DNA of 64,000 nucleotides from CAVRCA01 sp965218045 (GTDB lineage Bacteria; Pseudomonadota; Alphaproteobacteria; Acetobacterales; Acetobacteraceae): NCBI GenBank assembly GCA_965218045.1, contig CBDCJX010000001.1:1-64000 (forward strand), read 5' to 3'. Both the position numbers and the translations under genes were made by a program. Under the pieces are notes generated by a model. That model worked only from the letters and a program-made list of their open reading frames with translations. It made no database searches and had not been told where the DNA came from. This document shows positions 23,765-33,070 of the stretch, piece by piece. Numbering within the stretch: the stretch's first letter is position 1; the number at the start of each line of letters is the position of its first letter.

Positions 23765-25212
23765 GGCTTCACCTCCTTGGTTACTGGCGTGCTGCCGCGC
23801 TCGCCACTCGCGGCCCAGCCGCCGATGATGCCGGAGAACATCCCGGCACCGCCGCCGGCACGGACGATCATCAGACCGCCCGGGCGGATCTTGCGCACCG
23901 TCTTGCCCGCCAGCTCCGGCGGCCCACCCTCGGCGATGCCTTTGGCGCCGCTGACCAGCTCGTCGCCAGCCATCTCCGTCAGCCGATGCAGCTCGTCATA
24001 CAGGCGCTGCTTGCTCCAGCCGGCGGCGCGAAAAGTGCGCTCGTGCTCGGGGCAGACCACCAGCAACGCGTCGCAACCCGGCGCGAGCTTGACGTTCTGC
24101 AGCGCCTTCAAGCTTTCGGCGAAACTGCGTGCAAGGCTTTCCGGCGTGCGCGACTTCTGATCGACGATGCCCTGCAACCCGTAGCCCGCGAACACCGTCA
24201 CCGCCGACACACCGGGTGCCACGCCGCGCTCGACCGCCAGCGGCTCCCAGCACGAGCCCTCCTCGTCCTCGGCGAAGCAATAGGTGTACTTGCCCGGATT
24301 GCCGAGCGTCGCCCGGTCGACCTCCTGCGGGCGACCGCCGCCGACATTGCGGATCACCAGTTGCACCGCCCGCCCGATCGTGGCGTTGGCGCGATTGCCC
24401 TGGCCGAGCGCGTTGCCGCGCGCGTTCATGCCAATCTGCCGCCGCACGGGGCCGTTCACCACCACGACCGGCCCGACATACATTGTCGTCGCCAGCACCC
24501 CGTGCATCGCGAAGCGCTCGGACAGCACCGCTTCGACGGCGGCGAGCACCACCGGCAGGTATTCCGGCTTGCAGCCGGCCATCACCGCGTTTATCGCGAT
24601 CTTTTCCACGGTTGCCGGCGCGAGGTCGGGCGGGCAGAGGCCGATCTCCTCGCCAGGGTCGCGCGCCGTGCCGGCGAGCATGCGCAGCACCCGCTCCTCG
24701 GTAGGCGGCACCAGCGGCAACCCGTCCGACCAGCCACGGTCGAACATCGCCTCGATCTCGTCCTCGCTTTCGCCGATCGCGACGCGTCGTGCCACCATAC
24801 CGGTTTCGCCGTGCCGGATTTTCAGCCGCTCCATGATGCCGGGCTCGACGTTCTTGGCACCGCACCCCGGCCGGGTCTGCGGCAACGCCTCGCCGAGCGC
24901 GCCAAGGCCGCTCACCCGCTGCCACTCGGCCCGGTCCCAGCCAAATGTGCGGTCGACCTCGCGGCCGCCGGCGAGGCGGATCAGGGTCGGCACGATCTCG
25001 ATGCGCATCCGATGCGACAGGTCGAGCCCGGTGTCATCGACCGGCTCAGGCACCGTCTCGGGGAAACTCGGATCGTCCTGGGTGAACACGCGCAGCCCGG
25101 CTCGCCGCGCGAGATCGCCCAGCACCGGGGCGGTGAGCACGCAGGTCGGACAGTCGCGCTTGACCACCGCGATCAGACCGTTCTCGGGAAGCGCGAGGCC
25201 GCTAGCGGGCAT
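23761..25212 (-). CDS. Thioredoxin-fold partner of the UGSC selenoprotein
   Basis: 483 residues. The first 100 or so look like a thioredoxin-like domain with a CxxC in VVKRDCPTCVLTAPV and a later IVPTLIRLAGGREVDR that matches the cis-Pro strand. A large domain follows from about residue 150, highly conserved in style but of unknown function: WSDGLPLVPPTEERVLRMLA, VEKIAINAVMAGCKPEYLPV, VVVVNGPVRRQIGMNARGNA, NATIGRAVQLVIRNVGG, NPGKYTYCFAEDEEGSCWEP. No signal peptide. The last codons overlap the UGSC gene start as TTGA, so translation is coupled and a joint function is likely. Start ATG 25212 with AGGAG 11 nt upstream. Family function unknown to me. Confidence 0.8.
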   Translation of the reverse strand: MPASGLALPENGLIAVVKRDCPTCVLTAPVLGDLARRAGLRVFTQDDPSFPETVPEPVDDTGLDLSHRMRIEIVPTLIRLAGGREVDRTFGWDRAEWQRVSGLGALGEALPQTRPGCGAKNVEPGIMERLKIRHGETGMVARRVAIGESEDEIEAMFDRGWSDGLPLVPPTEERVLRMLAGTARDPGEEIGLCPPDLAPATVEKIAINAVMAGCKPEYLPVVLAAVEAVLSERFAMHGVLATTMYVGPVVVVNGPVRRQIGMNARGNALGQGNRANATIGRAVQLVIRNVGGGRPQEVDRATLGNPGKYTYCFAEDEEGSCWEPLAVERGVAPGVSAVTVFAGYGLQGIVDQKSRTPESLARSFAESLKALQNVKLAPGCDALLVVCPEHERTFRAAGWSKQRLYDELHRLTEMAGDELVSGAKGIAEGGPPELAGKTVRKIRPGGLMIVRAGGGAGMFSGIIGGWAASGERGSTPVTKEVKP

Positions 25213-25334
25213 GCTGGAACCTGCTCCTTATAGACAGACGCTACACCCGTTGCGCGCCCCGACCAAGCCAGCGCGGCGATTGACCCTGCTCCTCGCTTGA
25301 CCTCGAATGGCGTTGAACCAGGGGAGGGGCGCCG

Positions 25335-26891
25335 ATGCGGACCGAGGTCGAGACGACGGCAGGTCGCGTCGGTGGCGCGGCGATCGACGGCGTCGCCGCG
25401 TTCAAGGGCATCCCCTACGGGGCGCCGACCGCTGGCGAGAACCGCTTCATGCCGCCGCGCAAGCCCGAGCCCTGGAGCGGCGTGCGCGACGCCACGCGCT
25501 ACACCGCGCAGGCACCGCAATCGCGCGCCGGCTTCGAGCGCCGCCCCGAACTGGTGGAATTCGGCAGCCCGCCCGATCCCTCGCCGGAGAGCGAGGACTG
25601 CCTGAACTTGAACGTCTGGACACTAGGCGCCGATCCGGTCGCCAAGCGTCCAGTGATGGTGTGGTTCCACGGCGGCGCCTTCGCGTTCGGCTCGTCCAAC
25701 AACGCGCGGCTGGAAGGCGTTAACCTGTGCAAGCGCGGCGACGTCGTGCTGGTCACGGTGAACCAGCGCCTCAACATCTTCGGCCACCTCGATCTCGCCG
25801 AGATCGGCGGCCCCGAGTTCGCCGCTTCCGGCAATGCCGGCGCGCTCGACATGATCGCCGCGCTGGAATGGGTGCGTGACAACATCGCGGCGTTCGGCGG
25901 TGACCCTGGCTGCGTCACGATCTTTGGCGAGTCGGGCGGCGGCGGCAAGGTCAGCACATTGATGGCGATGCCGCAGGCGCGCGGCCTGTTCCACCGCGCC
26001 ATCGTGCAGAGCGGCGCCGCGATCCGGGTGCGCGAGCGCGGTCGCGCAACCAAGCTCAGCGAGGCGGTGCTGCGTGAGCTCGGCCTCGATCGCACCCGGC
26101 TCGGCGAGTTGCAGCGCCTGCCGATTCCGCGCCTGCTCGACGCGATCCCGCCGGCGAGCGCCGCGATCGGCCGCTCGCCCTGGCCACTGCTCGATCGCTA
26201 CCCGTTCGGCCCGGTGGTGGACGGCCATATACTGCCCCGGCATCCCTGCGATCCCGATTTTCCGGAGCTCTCCGATGACATTCCGCTGATCATCGGCGAC
26301 ACCAAGGACGAGGCCGCATCCTTCCTCGCGCAAGACGAGCGGGTGTGGAATCGCACGCTCACCGAGGCGGAGATGCGCCAAGCCGTCCATGCGGTCGCCG
26401 GTGACGACACCGATCGTGTGATCGCCCTATATCGCCGCCAGCATCCGGACATGACGCCGGCGGAGCGGCTGATCGCCACCCTGACCGATTGCAATTTCCG
26501 CGTCCGCTCCCTGCTGATGGCCGAGCGCAAGGCCGCGCGGGGACGCGCCCCCGTCTACATGTACGCGTTCGCCTTCGAGACGCCGGCGTTCGACGGGCGC
26601 CTCAAGTCGCCGCACGCCTTCGACGTGCCATTCACCTTCGACACGCTCCACGTGCTCGCGGCGGAGGATCGAACCCCGCAAGCGGCCACCTTGGCAGCGC
26701 AGATGACGGCGAGCTGGGCCGCCTTCGCTCGCTCCGGCCGGCCGGAACATCCGTCCATACCGCACTGGCCGGCCTACACCCACGACCGCCGCGCCACCTT
26801 GGTGCTTGCGGAGCAGTGCCGGGTGGCGGACGATCCAGGCGCCGAAGCGCGCGTGTTGTGGCAGGGGATCGCCGAGAGCCGCCGGAAATAA
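25335..26891 (+). CDS. Type B carboxylesterase
   Basis: A 518-residue alpha/beta-hydrolase of the carboxylesterase/cholinesterase type. It has the N-terminal GRVGGAAIDGVAAFKGIPYG, the EDCLNLNVWT block, the oxyanion-hole HGGAFAFGSSN, the nucleophile elbow FGESGGGGK and the catalytic His in KSPHAFDVPFTF. The acidic residue is probably in IIGDTKDEAASF. No signal peptide, so probably cytoplasmic. It is divergent from the UGSC pair across a 122-bp gap. Ester substrate unknown. Confidence 0.93.
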   Translation: MRTEVETTAGRVGGAAIDGVAAFKGIPYGAPTAGENRFMPPRKPEPWSGVRDATRYTAQAPQSRAGFERRPELVEFGSPPDPSPESEDCLNLNVWTLGADPVAKRPVMVWFHGGAFAFGSSNNARLEGVNLCKRGDVVLVTVNQRLNIFGHLDLAEIGGPEFAASGNAGALDMIAALEWVRDNIAAFGGDPGCVTIFGESGGGGKVSTLMAMPQARGLFHRAIVQSGAAIRVRERGRATKLSEAVLRELGLDRTRLGELQRLPIPRLLDAIPPASAAIGRSPWPLLDRYPFGPVVDGHILPRHPCDPDFPELSDDIPLIIGDTKDEAASFLAQDERVWNRTLTEAEMRQAVHAVAGDDTDRVIALYRRQHPDMTPAERLIATLTDCNFRVRSLLMAERKAARGRAPVYMYAFAFETPAFDGRLKSPHAFDVPFTFDTLHVLAAEDRTPQAATLAAQMTASWAAFARSGRPEHPSIPHWPAYTHDRRATLVLAEQCRVADDPGAEARVLWQGIAESRRK

Positions 26892-27022
26892 GTCCGCCGC
26901 TACCTGGAACCGCGCGCGGGCTCAGGCTTTGGCATCCAAGGCGCCGGCGGAAGCGCGCATCGCGTGCCGCCCGCCGCAAGCGCCGAGCATTTGCAGCCAT
27001 AGCAGAATGACGGAGGGACCTC

Positions 27023-27523
27023 ATGCCATCACCCGGAAGCCTGAAGGATGTCTACATAGACGAGATGCGCGATCTGTGGTCCGCCAATGACCAGATGCAA
27101 CGCATCATGACCAACCTCAGCGAGAAGGCGTCCGACAGCAAGCTGAAGGACATGCTCACCAAGTCGGTCGATGGCATCGGCCAGCATACCGCGACGGTAA
27201 AATCGCTGGTCGAGGCAGCCGGAGGGGACGTGGGCAAGGAGCGCTGCAAGGGCATGGAAGGTCTGGTTGCCGAGGCCAAGAAGCACGCGGTCGACTCCGA
27301 TGCCGACCCGCAACTCCGCGACCTCATGATCATCTCGCAGTATCAGCGGATGTCGCATTACGGCATTGCCGGCTTCGGCACGGCGGCAGCCTACGCGACG
27401 GCGCTTGGCATGAAGGACGACGCGGCGAAGCTGAAGAAGATCGTCAGCGACATCTACAAGGCCGATGAGTACACCACCAAGCTGGCCGAGCAATCGGAGA
27501 AGGCAGCCGCCAAGGCGCACTGA
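27023..27523 (+). CDS. DUF892 ferritin-like protein (YciE/YciF type)
   Basis: A 166-residue all-helical protein. The start SLKDVYIDEMRDLWSANDQM, the middle EGLVAEAKKHA with the DADPQLRDLMIISQYQRMSH helix, and HYGIAGFGTAAAYATALG are typical of the YciE/YciF ferritin-like family, which is linked to stress responses. Carboxylate/His ligands for a diiron site are plausible (Glu in DEMRDL, Glu in EAKK, His in SHYG). The C-terminus is Lys-rich. It stands as a single gene upstream of hrcA. Confidence 0.88.
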   Translation: MPSPGSLKDVYIDEMRDLWSANDQMQRIMTNLSEKASDSKLKDMLTKSVDGIGQHTATVKSLVEAAGGDVGKERCKGMEGLVAEAKKHAVDSDADPQLRDLMIISQYQRMSHYGIAGFGTAAAYATALGMKDDAAKLKKIVSDIYKADEYTTKLAEQSEKAAAKAH

Positions 27524-27553
27524 GCGCGCCGGCAAGGCTATTGATGAAGAATT

Positions 27554-27595
27554 GACTGGCCTCGCCGCCGTTCCTAGGTTCGGCGGCGAGGGTCA
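27554..27595 (+). promoter_or_regulatory. Long hairpin covering the hrcA ribosome-binding site
   Basis: CCTCGCCGCCG (27560-27570) and CGGCGGCGAGG (27581-27591) form a perfect 11-bp stem around TTCCTAGGTT. Flanking TTGAC and GTCAA add further pairs past a short bulge. The GAGGG that would serve as Shine-Dalgarno is in the right arm, and the ATG of hrcA is only 4 nt beyond. The structure may therefore mask translation initiation, or end the preceding transcript. No CIRCE sequence is present. Confidence 0.5.
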
Positions 27596-28687
27596 ATGGA
27601 TACGAACTTGAACACGTCGAACACGCCGCGTGGCGTCGGGCGTGGGACCGGGCTCCCGCCTGGTCTTGATGCCCGCTCCGCCGCGGTGCTGCGCGAGATC
27701 GTCGAGCAATACGTCGAGACCGGGGAACCGGTCGGCAGCCGCACCCTTTCGCGGCTGCTGCCGATGGCGCTGTCCCCGGCGACGATCCGCAATGTCATGG
27801 CCGATCTGACGGAGGCCGGCCTGTTGTTCGCGCCGCATACCTCCGCTGGGCGGCTACCGACCGAACTCGGATTGCGCCTGTTCGTCGACGGGCTGTTGCA
27901 GTTCGGCGAGCTCGCCGAAGACGACCGGGAGACGATCGCCGCCGCGCTGGCAACCAGTGGTCGCAGCCTGGAGGATACGCTCGCCGAGGCCAGCCTGATG
28001 CTGTCCGGGCTGTCGGCCGCCGCCGGGCTGGTGCTGGCGCCCAAGTCCGAGGGCACCGTGCGACACATTGAGTTCGTCCCGCTCGGACCGGGCCGGGCCC
28101 TGGTGATCCTGGTAAATGCCGATGGCCACGTGGAGAACCGGGTGCTGGAGACCCCGCCCGGCCTGCCGCCATCGGCGTTGCAGCAAGCGGCGAACTACCT
28201 CAACGCGCGGCTGTCCGGTCGCTCCCTGCGTGAGCTGCGCCGGGTCGTCGCCGAGGAGGTGGCGGCCGACCGCACCGAACTCGACGCGCTCTCCTCGCTG
28301 GTGGTTGCGGCGGGTCTCGCGACCTGGACCGGCGAGGGCCGTTCCGGCAGCCTCATCGTGCGCGGCCAGGCGCGACTGCTATCCGACGTCACGCAGATCG
28401 AGCGCCTCGGCGCGATCCAGACGTTGTTCGAGCGATTGGAGGCGCAGGAGACCATGTTGCGGCTGCTTGATCTCGCCGAGCAGTCGGAGGGTGTACGTAT
28501 CTTCATTGGCGCCGAGAGCGGACTGTTCGCCACCACTGGCGTCTCGATGGTCGTGGCGCCGGCTCGCGGCGAGGGCGGGCGCATCGTCGGCGCCATCGGG
28601 GTGATCGGCCCCACGCGGATCAATTACGGCCGCATCATCCCGGTGGTGGACTACACCGCTCGGGTTGTCGGCCGGCTGCTCGGATAG
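27596..28687 (+). CDS. hrcA: Heat-inducible transcription repressor HrcA
   Basis: Represses heat-shock genes by binding CIRCE operators, with GroEL acting as its folding sensor. 363 residues with the N-terminal winged helix (LDARSAAVLREIVEQYVETG, EPVGSRTLSRLLPMALSPAT, IRNVMADLTEAGLLFAPHTS, AGRLPTELGLRLFVD), a GAF-like core and the C-terminal GAIGVIGPTRINYGRIIPVV-type signature. No CIRCE-like TTAGCACTC/GAGTGCTAA was found in the window. grpE and dnaK are not adjacent either; a GST gene follows after 20 nt. Confidence 0.95.
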   Translation: MDTNLNTSNTPRGVGRGTGLPPGLDARSAAVLREIVEQYVETGEPVGSRTLSRLLPMALSPATIRNVMADLTEAGLLFAPHTSAGRLPTELGLRLFVDGLLQFGELAEDDRETIAAALATSGRSLEDTLAEASLMLSGLSAAAGLVLAPKSEGTVRHIEFVPLGPGRALVILVNADGHVENRVLETPPGLPPSALQQAANYLNARLSGRSLRELRRVVAEEVAADRTELDALSSLVVAAGLATWTGEGRSGSLIVRGQARLLSDVTQIERLGAIQTLFERLEAQETMLRLLDLAEQSEGVRIFIGAESGLFATTGVSMVVAPARGEGGRIVGAIGVIGPTRINYGRIIPVVDYTARVVGRLLG

Positions 28688-28707
28688 CGCGCCGAAGGGG
28701 CACAGCC

Positions 28708-29334
28708 ATGATCATTGTCCATCACCTCAACAACTCGCGCTCGCAGCGCATCCTCTGGCTGCTTGAGGAGCTCGAGGTGCCGTACGAGATCGAGCAATAC
28801 CAGCGGGACGCGCAGACCAATCTCGCCCCGCCGGAACTCAAAGCGGTGCATCCGCTCGGCAAGTCGCCGGTGATCACCGATGAGGGCCGCACCATCGCGG
28901 AATCCGGCGCCATCGTTGACTACATTATCCGCCATCATGGTGGCGGTCGGCTGCAGCCGGACCCGGCAAGCGCCGCCTATGATGAGTACCAGCACTGGCT
29001 GCATTTCGCCGAAGGCTCGGCGATGCTGCCGCTGATGCTCAACCTTTATGTGTCGCGGCTGGGCGATGCCGGCGCGCCGCTGCGGCCGCGCATCGACGGC
29101 GAGATTGCCAATATTCTCAGCTACGTCGACACCGCCCTTGCCGGGCGCTCCTACCTGCTCGGCGACGAGCTCAGCGGCGCCGACGTGCAGATGAGCTTCG
29201 TCGGCGAACTCGCGGGCAGGCAGGGCAAGCGGGCCGATTATCCCGCCGTGGACGCCTGGGTGCAGCGGTTTCAGGCGCGGCCGGCCTACCAGCGCGCGAT
29301 CACTCGCGGCGGCGCCTACGCCTTCGCCGGCTAG
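28708..29334 (+). CDS. Glutathione S-transferase family protein
   Basis: 208 residues with the GST layout. The N-terminal thioredoxin-like domain includes VHHLNNSRSQRILWLLEELE, VHPLGKSPVITDEGRTIAES with the cis-Pro, and the glutathione-gamma-Glu site ESGAIVDYII. The C-terminal helical domain has YLLGDELSGADVQMSFVGEL. The likely role is detoxification or a dehalogenase/isomerase-type reaction; substrate not determined. It lies 20 nt after hrcA and 10 nt before the carboxylase gene, so co-transcription is likely. Confidence 0.92.
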   Translation: MIIVHHLNNSRSQRILWLLEELEVPYEIEQYQRDAQTNLAPPELKAVHPLGKSPVITDEGRTIAESGAIVDYIIRHHGGGRLQPDPASAAYDEYQHWLHFAEGSAMLPLMLNLYVSRLGDAGAPLRPRIDGEIANILSYVDTALAGRSYLLGDELSGADVQMSFVGELAGRQGKRADYPAVDAWVQRFQARPAYQRAITRGGAYAFAG

Positions 29335-29344
29335 GAGCAGAGCG

Positions 29345-30901
29345 ATGAACTGGCAGCCCGAGCTCGACGATCTGCATCGTCGCGAGGAGTTCGCGCGGCG
29401 CATGGGTGGCGCCGACAAGGTCAAGCGCCAGCACGATGGCGGACGCCTCACCGTGCGCGAGCGCATCGACGCGCTGGTGGATCGCGACAGCTTCCACGAG
29501 GTCGGCGCCATCGCCGGCAAGGCCGCGTATGACGAGCGCAACGAGCTCGCCGATCTGGTGCCGTCCAACTGCGTGTTCGGTCGCGGCACGATTGACGGGC
29601 GACCCGTGGTGGTGGTGGGCGACGACTTCACCGTGCGCGGCGGGTCGGCCGACGCGACGATCCGCGAAAAGCCGATCATGGCCGAGGACATGGCGGCCTC
29701 GTTCCGTTTGCCAATTATCCGCGTGATTGAGGGCTCCGGCGGCGGCGGCTCGGTCAAGACGATCGAGACCAAGGGCCGCTCCAACCTGCCGGGCGAGGTC
29801 GGCTCGGGTCGGCATTTCCAGATCACCACCGAGAACATGGAGGTGGTGCCGGTCGTTGCCCTCGGCCTCGGCTCGGTCGCCGGGCTCGGCTCGGCGCGGC
29901 TGGCGGCGAGTCACTACTCGGTGATGACCAAGTCCTCGGCGATGTTTGTCGCCGGGCCGCCGGTGGTGGCGCGCATCGGCCAGGACCTCAGCAAGCAGGA
30001 ACTCGGCGGCTGGGAAATCCAGACCCGCGCCGGCGGTGTCGATGACGCGGTGGACACCGAGGAGGAGGCGTTCGAGCGCGTCCGCCGCTTCCTCTCCTAC
30101 CTGCCCTCGTCGGTGCATGACGTGCCGCCGATCGAGCCCTGCAACGACGACCCGAACCGGCGCGACGAAAGCCTGATGACCGTGGTGCCGCGCGACCGGC
30201 GCAAAGTCTATCGGATGCGGCCGATCATCGAGTCGCTGGTCGATCGCGGGTCGTTCTTCGAGATGGGCCGCAATTTCGGTCGCTCGGTCATCACCGGGTT
30301 GGCGCGGCTGCAAGGCCGCCCGGTCGCGTTCATGGCCAGCGATCCATTCCATTACGGCGGCGCCTGGACGGCGGATGCCTGCCAGAAGGTGGTGCGTTTC
30401 TGCGACCTGGCCGAGACGTTTCATTTGCCCATGGTGTACCTGCTGGACTGCCCGGGCTTCCTGATCGGTCTCGATGCCGAGAAGAGCGCCGTGATCCGCC
30501 ACGGTGTGCGCGCGATGGCGGCGATGAACCAGTGTTCCGTGCCATGGTGCACGATCATCGTGCGCAACGCGTTCGGCGTTGCCGGTGCGGTGCACAAGCC
30601 GGCCGGCCGCTTCACCATGCGTTACGCGTGGTTGTCGGCCTACTGGGGCTCGCTGCCGCTGGAAGGCGGCATCGAGGCCGCGTACCGCGCCGACATCGAT
30701 GCGGCCGATGATCCCGTGGGGAAACTGCGCGAGATCGAGGAGCGGCTCAACAAGCTACGCTCCCCGTTCCGCCTCGCCGAGACGTTCGGCGTCGAGGAGA
30801 TCATCGACCCGCGCGAAACCCGACCGCTGCTCTGCGAGTTTGCCCGCCTCGCCGACCCGCTACGCACGCCGGGGAAGACGCGGTTCGGGATTAGGCCCTG
30901 A
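29345..30901 (+). CDS. Acyl-CoA carboxylase, carboxyltransferase subunit
   Basis: A 518-residue PccB/MccB-type carboxyltransferase that moves CO2 from carboxybiotin to an acyl-CoA. Both crotonase-like halves are seen: the N-half with GGRLTVRERIDALVDRDSF, VFGRGTIDGRPVVVVGDDFT and RVIEGSGGGG, and the C-half with VITGLARLQGRPVAFMASDP, YLLDCPGFLIG and the second oxyanion region NAFGVAGAVHKPAGRFTMRY. Biotin carrier and biotin carboxylase genes lie 3.4-5 kb to the right and may complete the enzyme. The exact acyl-CoA cannot be stated. Confidence 0.9.
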   Translation: MNWQPELDDLHRREEFARRMGGADKVKRQHDGGRLTVRERIDALVDRDSFHEVGAIAGKAAYDERNELADLVPSNCVFGRGTIDGRPVVVVGDDFTVRGGSADATIREKPIMAEDMAASFRLPIIRVIEGSGGGGSVKTIETKGRSNLPGEVGSGRHFQITTENMEVVPVVALGLGSVAGLGSARLAASHYSVMTKSSAMFVAGPPVVARIGQDLSKQELGGWEIQTRAGGVDDAVDTEEEAFERVRRFLSYLPSSVHDVPPIEPCNDDPNRRDESLMTVVPRDRRKVYRMRPIIESLVDRGSFFEMGRNFGRSVITGLARLQGRPVAFMASDPFHYGGAWTADACQKVVRFCDLAETFHLPMVYLLDCPGFLIGLDAEKSAVIRHGVRAMAAMNQCSVPWCTIIVRNAFGVAGAVHKPAGRFTMRYAWLSAYWGSLPLEGGIEAAYRADIDAADDPVGKLREIEERLNKLRSPFRLAETFGVEEIIDPRETRPLLCEFARLADPLRTPGKTRFGIRP

Positions 30902-30940
30902 ACTGCGCGACTCCTGAGCAAGACACTGGAGGAACGCACG

Positions 30941-31912
30941 ATGCAGGACTTCTCGGGCAAAATTGCGGTCGTCACCGGCGGCGGGACGGGGATGGGACGC
31001 GAGCTGGTCCGCCAGCTTATCGCCGAGGGCTGCAACGTCGCCATGTGCGATGTCTCGGCGCAGATGATGGCGGAGACCAAGCAACTCTGCGAGGCCGCAG
31101 GGCTGCCGCAGGGCGTGCGTGTCACCACCCATCTCGCGGATGTGGCCGACGAGGCGCAGGTGCAGCGCTTCCGCGACGAGGTTGCCGCGCAGCACAACAC
31201 GGACCGCATCCACCTGCTGTTCAACAACGCCGGCATCGGCGGGGGCGGCAGTTTCGTCACCGACGATCGCAACGCCTGGGAGCGGACCTTCAACATCTGC
31301 TGGGGCGGCGTCTATCTCAACACGCGTGCCTTCATGCCGATGCTGCTGCAAGCGGACGCCGGCCACATCATCAATACCAGCAGCATCAACGGTTTTTGGG
31401 CGTCGGTCGGGCCACAGGTGCCGCACACCGCCTACAGCGCGGCGAAATTTGCCGTGAAGGGATTCACCGAGGCGCTGATCGCCGATCTGCGGGTGAACGC
31501 GCCGCACATCAAGTGTTCGGTGGTAATGCCCGGACATGTCGGCACCTCGATTGTCGCCAACTCCCGCAAGGTCCAGAGCAGCACTGAGTCGGACGCGCTG
31601 AGCGCCGCCGAGATCGCCGAGACCCGCGCGCGCCTCGCCGCGATCGGCAAGGATGCGGCTGGACTGTCGGACGACGAGATCCAGCAGATGGCGACCGAGC
31701 GGGCGCGGCGCTTTCGCGAGGACGCGCCGATGACCGCGGTGCAGGCCGCCACCGTGATCCTCGACGGCGTCAAGGCCGATCGCTGGCGCATCCTGGTGGG
31801 TGACGACGCCAAGCGGATCGACGAGCGCGTGCGTCAGTCACCGGAACAAGCCTACGAGATCACCTTCTTCGAGAGCTTTGCCGCCGAGGTGGGCTGGCGG
31901 CTCGGACGCTGA
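30941..31912 (+). CDS. Short-chain dehydrogenase/reductase, extended C-terminus
   Basis: 323 residues, longer than a classical SDR. The cofactor motif is VVTGGGTGMGRELVRQLIAE, NNAG is present in LLFNNAGIGGGGSF, the catalytic Ser is in IINTSSINGFW, and the catalytic pair is YSAAK in HTAYSAAKFAVKGFTEAL. The final 80 residues form a helical extension (SAAEIAETRARLAAIGKDAA) that may cover the active site. It follows the carboxyltransferase after 39 nt with GGAGG near the ATG. Substrate unknown. Confidence 0.9.
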   Translation: MQDFSGKIAVVTGGGTGMGRELVRQLIAEGCNVAMCDVSAQMMAETKQLCEAAGLPQGVRVTTHLADVADEAQVQRFRDEVAAQHNTDRIHLLFNNAGIGGGGSFVTDDRNAWERTFNICWGGVYLNTRAFMPMLLQADAGHIINTSSINGFWASVGPQVPHTAYSAAKFAVKGFTEALIADLRVNAPHIKCSVVMPGHVGTSIVANSRKVQSSTESDALSAAEIAETRARLAAIGKDAAGLSDDEIQQMATERARRFREDAPMTAVQAATVILDGVKADRWRILVGDDAKRIDERVRQSPEQAYEITFFESFAAEVGWRLGR

Positions 31913-32056
31913 CGACGTGCAGATCGCTGCTGCCGCAAAGCTCCCGTTGACATGTCGCCGGACTGGCCCGCAGCGAGCAAACTTCGCACGCTCCACCCCG
32001 TTGGCCTGAACAGCATCGCCCGCGAGGCCGGGCGTTCAAGCCAAAGGGAGTTTCTC

Positions 32057-33004
32057 ATGAAGCGACTCGCATATTCGAGCGCCCTCACGCTGATGCTGAT
32101 GACACCTGCGGCAATCGGCATGGCCAACGCGCAAGGCACGTCATCACACAGCAAGGCGACAAAGCAGGGCAGCCAAGCGTCTCCAGCCAAGAATCATGCC
32201 AATTCATGGGTTCAGGTGACCTCGGCGGAAGACCTGGCGGGGCGCAGCATTCGCAGCGCGGACGGCAAGGACGCCGGCCGGATCGACTCGATCGTCGTCG
32301 ACCTTTCCCGTGGTGAGGCGATCTATGCGCTTATCGGCGCCGGTGGCGAACTCGATCTCGGCGCCGACCGAGTCGCGCTGCCGTTCCCAGCGTTGCAGCT
32401 CACCGACGTACCCCGCGAGGGACCGATCTCCGTCAACCAGCCGCTCGACAAGCTACGCAACGCGATGCACTACCCGCCCGGCAATCTCGGCCAACTTAGC
32501 AGTTCCGATCAGATGCGGCAGGCTTACGAGAATTTCGGCGTGGTGATGCCGTCCGGCTTCATCGTGCCGCCTACCGGCGCCGGTTCGCATCCTTCGCGCT
32601 ACATGCTTGTTCGGCCGAACCAACTTGCGATGCTTGATACCAATGCGACAGCCCGCCAGGTGCGTGGGATGGACGTCGAGCGAAGGAACGGCGACATGGT
32701 TGGCGAGATCGACCAGATCGTGATCGACACGAACACCGGGCGGATCGCCTATCTGCTGCTATCCTCGGGCGGGTTCCTCGGGATCGGCAACGATTGGGTG
32801 CCGGTGCCCCCGGAGGCTATCAGTTGGTCCGCCGACAAGAATTCATTCGTGCTGAACGACAAGGGCGTCAAGCCCGAGGCGATGCAGCGTCTGCACCGCA
32901 CGGACCTACCGACCCGCGTGCATCGCGAACAGCTCGAAGCGCTGTACAAGCGCTTTCACGTGAAGCCGTACTGGAACTCGGCGAACGAGCCGCAAAAAGG
33001 CTAA
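32057..33004 (+). CDS. Exported protein with two PRC-barrel domains
   Basis: 315 residues with a clear Sec signal (MKRLAYSSALTLMLMTPAAI, cleavage after ANA). Two PRC-barrel modules follow. The first is near SAEDLAGRSIRSADGKDAG with SIVVDLSRGEAIYALIG; the second is near VRGMDVERRNGDMVGEIDQI with IAYLLLSSGGFLGIGNDWVP. The region between is Pro/Ser-rich. ATG 32057 has AAAGGGAG 6 nt upstream, so the longer frame is discarded. PRC barrels often bind RNA or proteins, but the periplasmic role of this type is unknown. Confidence 0.88.
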   Translation: MKRLAYSSALTLMLMTPAAIGMANAQGTSSHSKATKQGSQASPAKNHANSWVQVTSAEDLAGRSIRSADGKDAGRIDSIVVDLSRGEAIYALIGAGGELDLGADRVALPFPALQLTDVPREGPISVNQPLDKLRNAMHYPPGNLGQLSSSDQMRQAYENFGVVMPSGFIVPPTGAGSHPSRYMLVRPNQLAMLDTNATARQVRGMDVERRNGDMVGEIDQIVIDTNTGRIAYLLLSSGGFLGIGNDWVPVPPEAISWSADKNSFVLNDKGVKPEAMQRLHRTDLPTRVHREQLEALYKRFHVKPYWNSANEPQKG

Positions 33005-33070
33005 GCAAAAAAGTCGAGGCGGGGATGGCAGGCGTCGTCCCCGCCCGCGACGGCGCGCTATGCGCGTGAC

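Noticed and set aside
27524..27595. CIRCE element upstream of hrcA
   Set aside because: The inverted repeat present is CCTCGCCGCCG/CGGCGGCGAGG, not TTAGCACTC/GAGTGCTAA.
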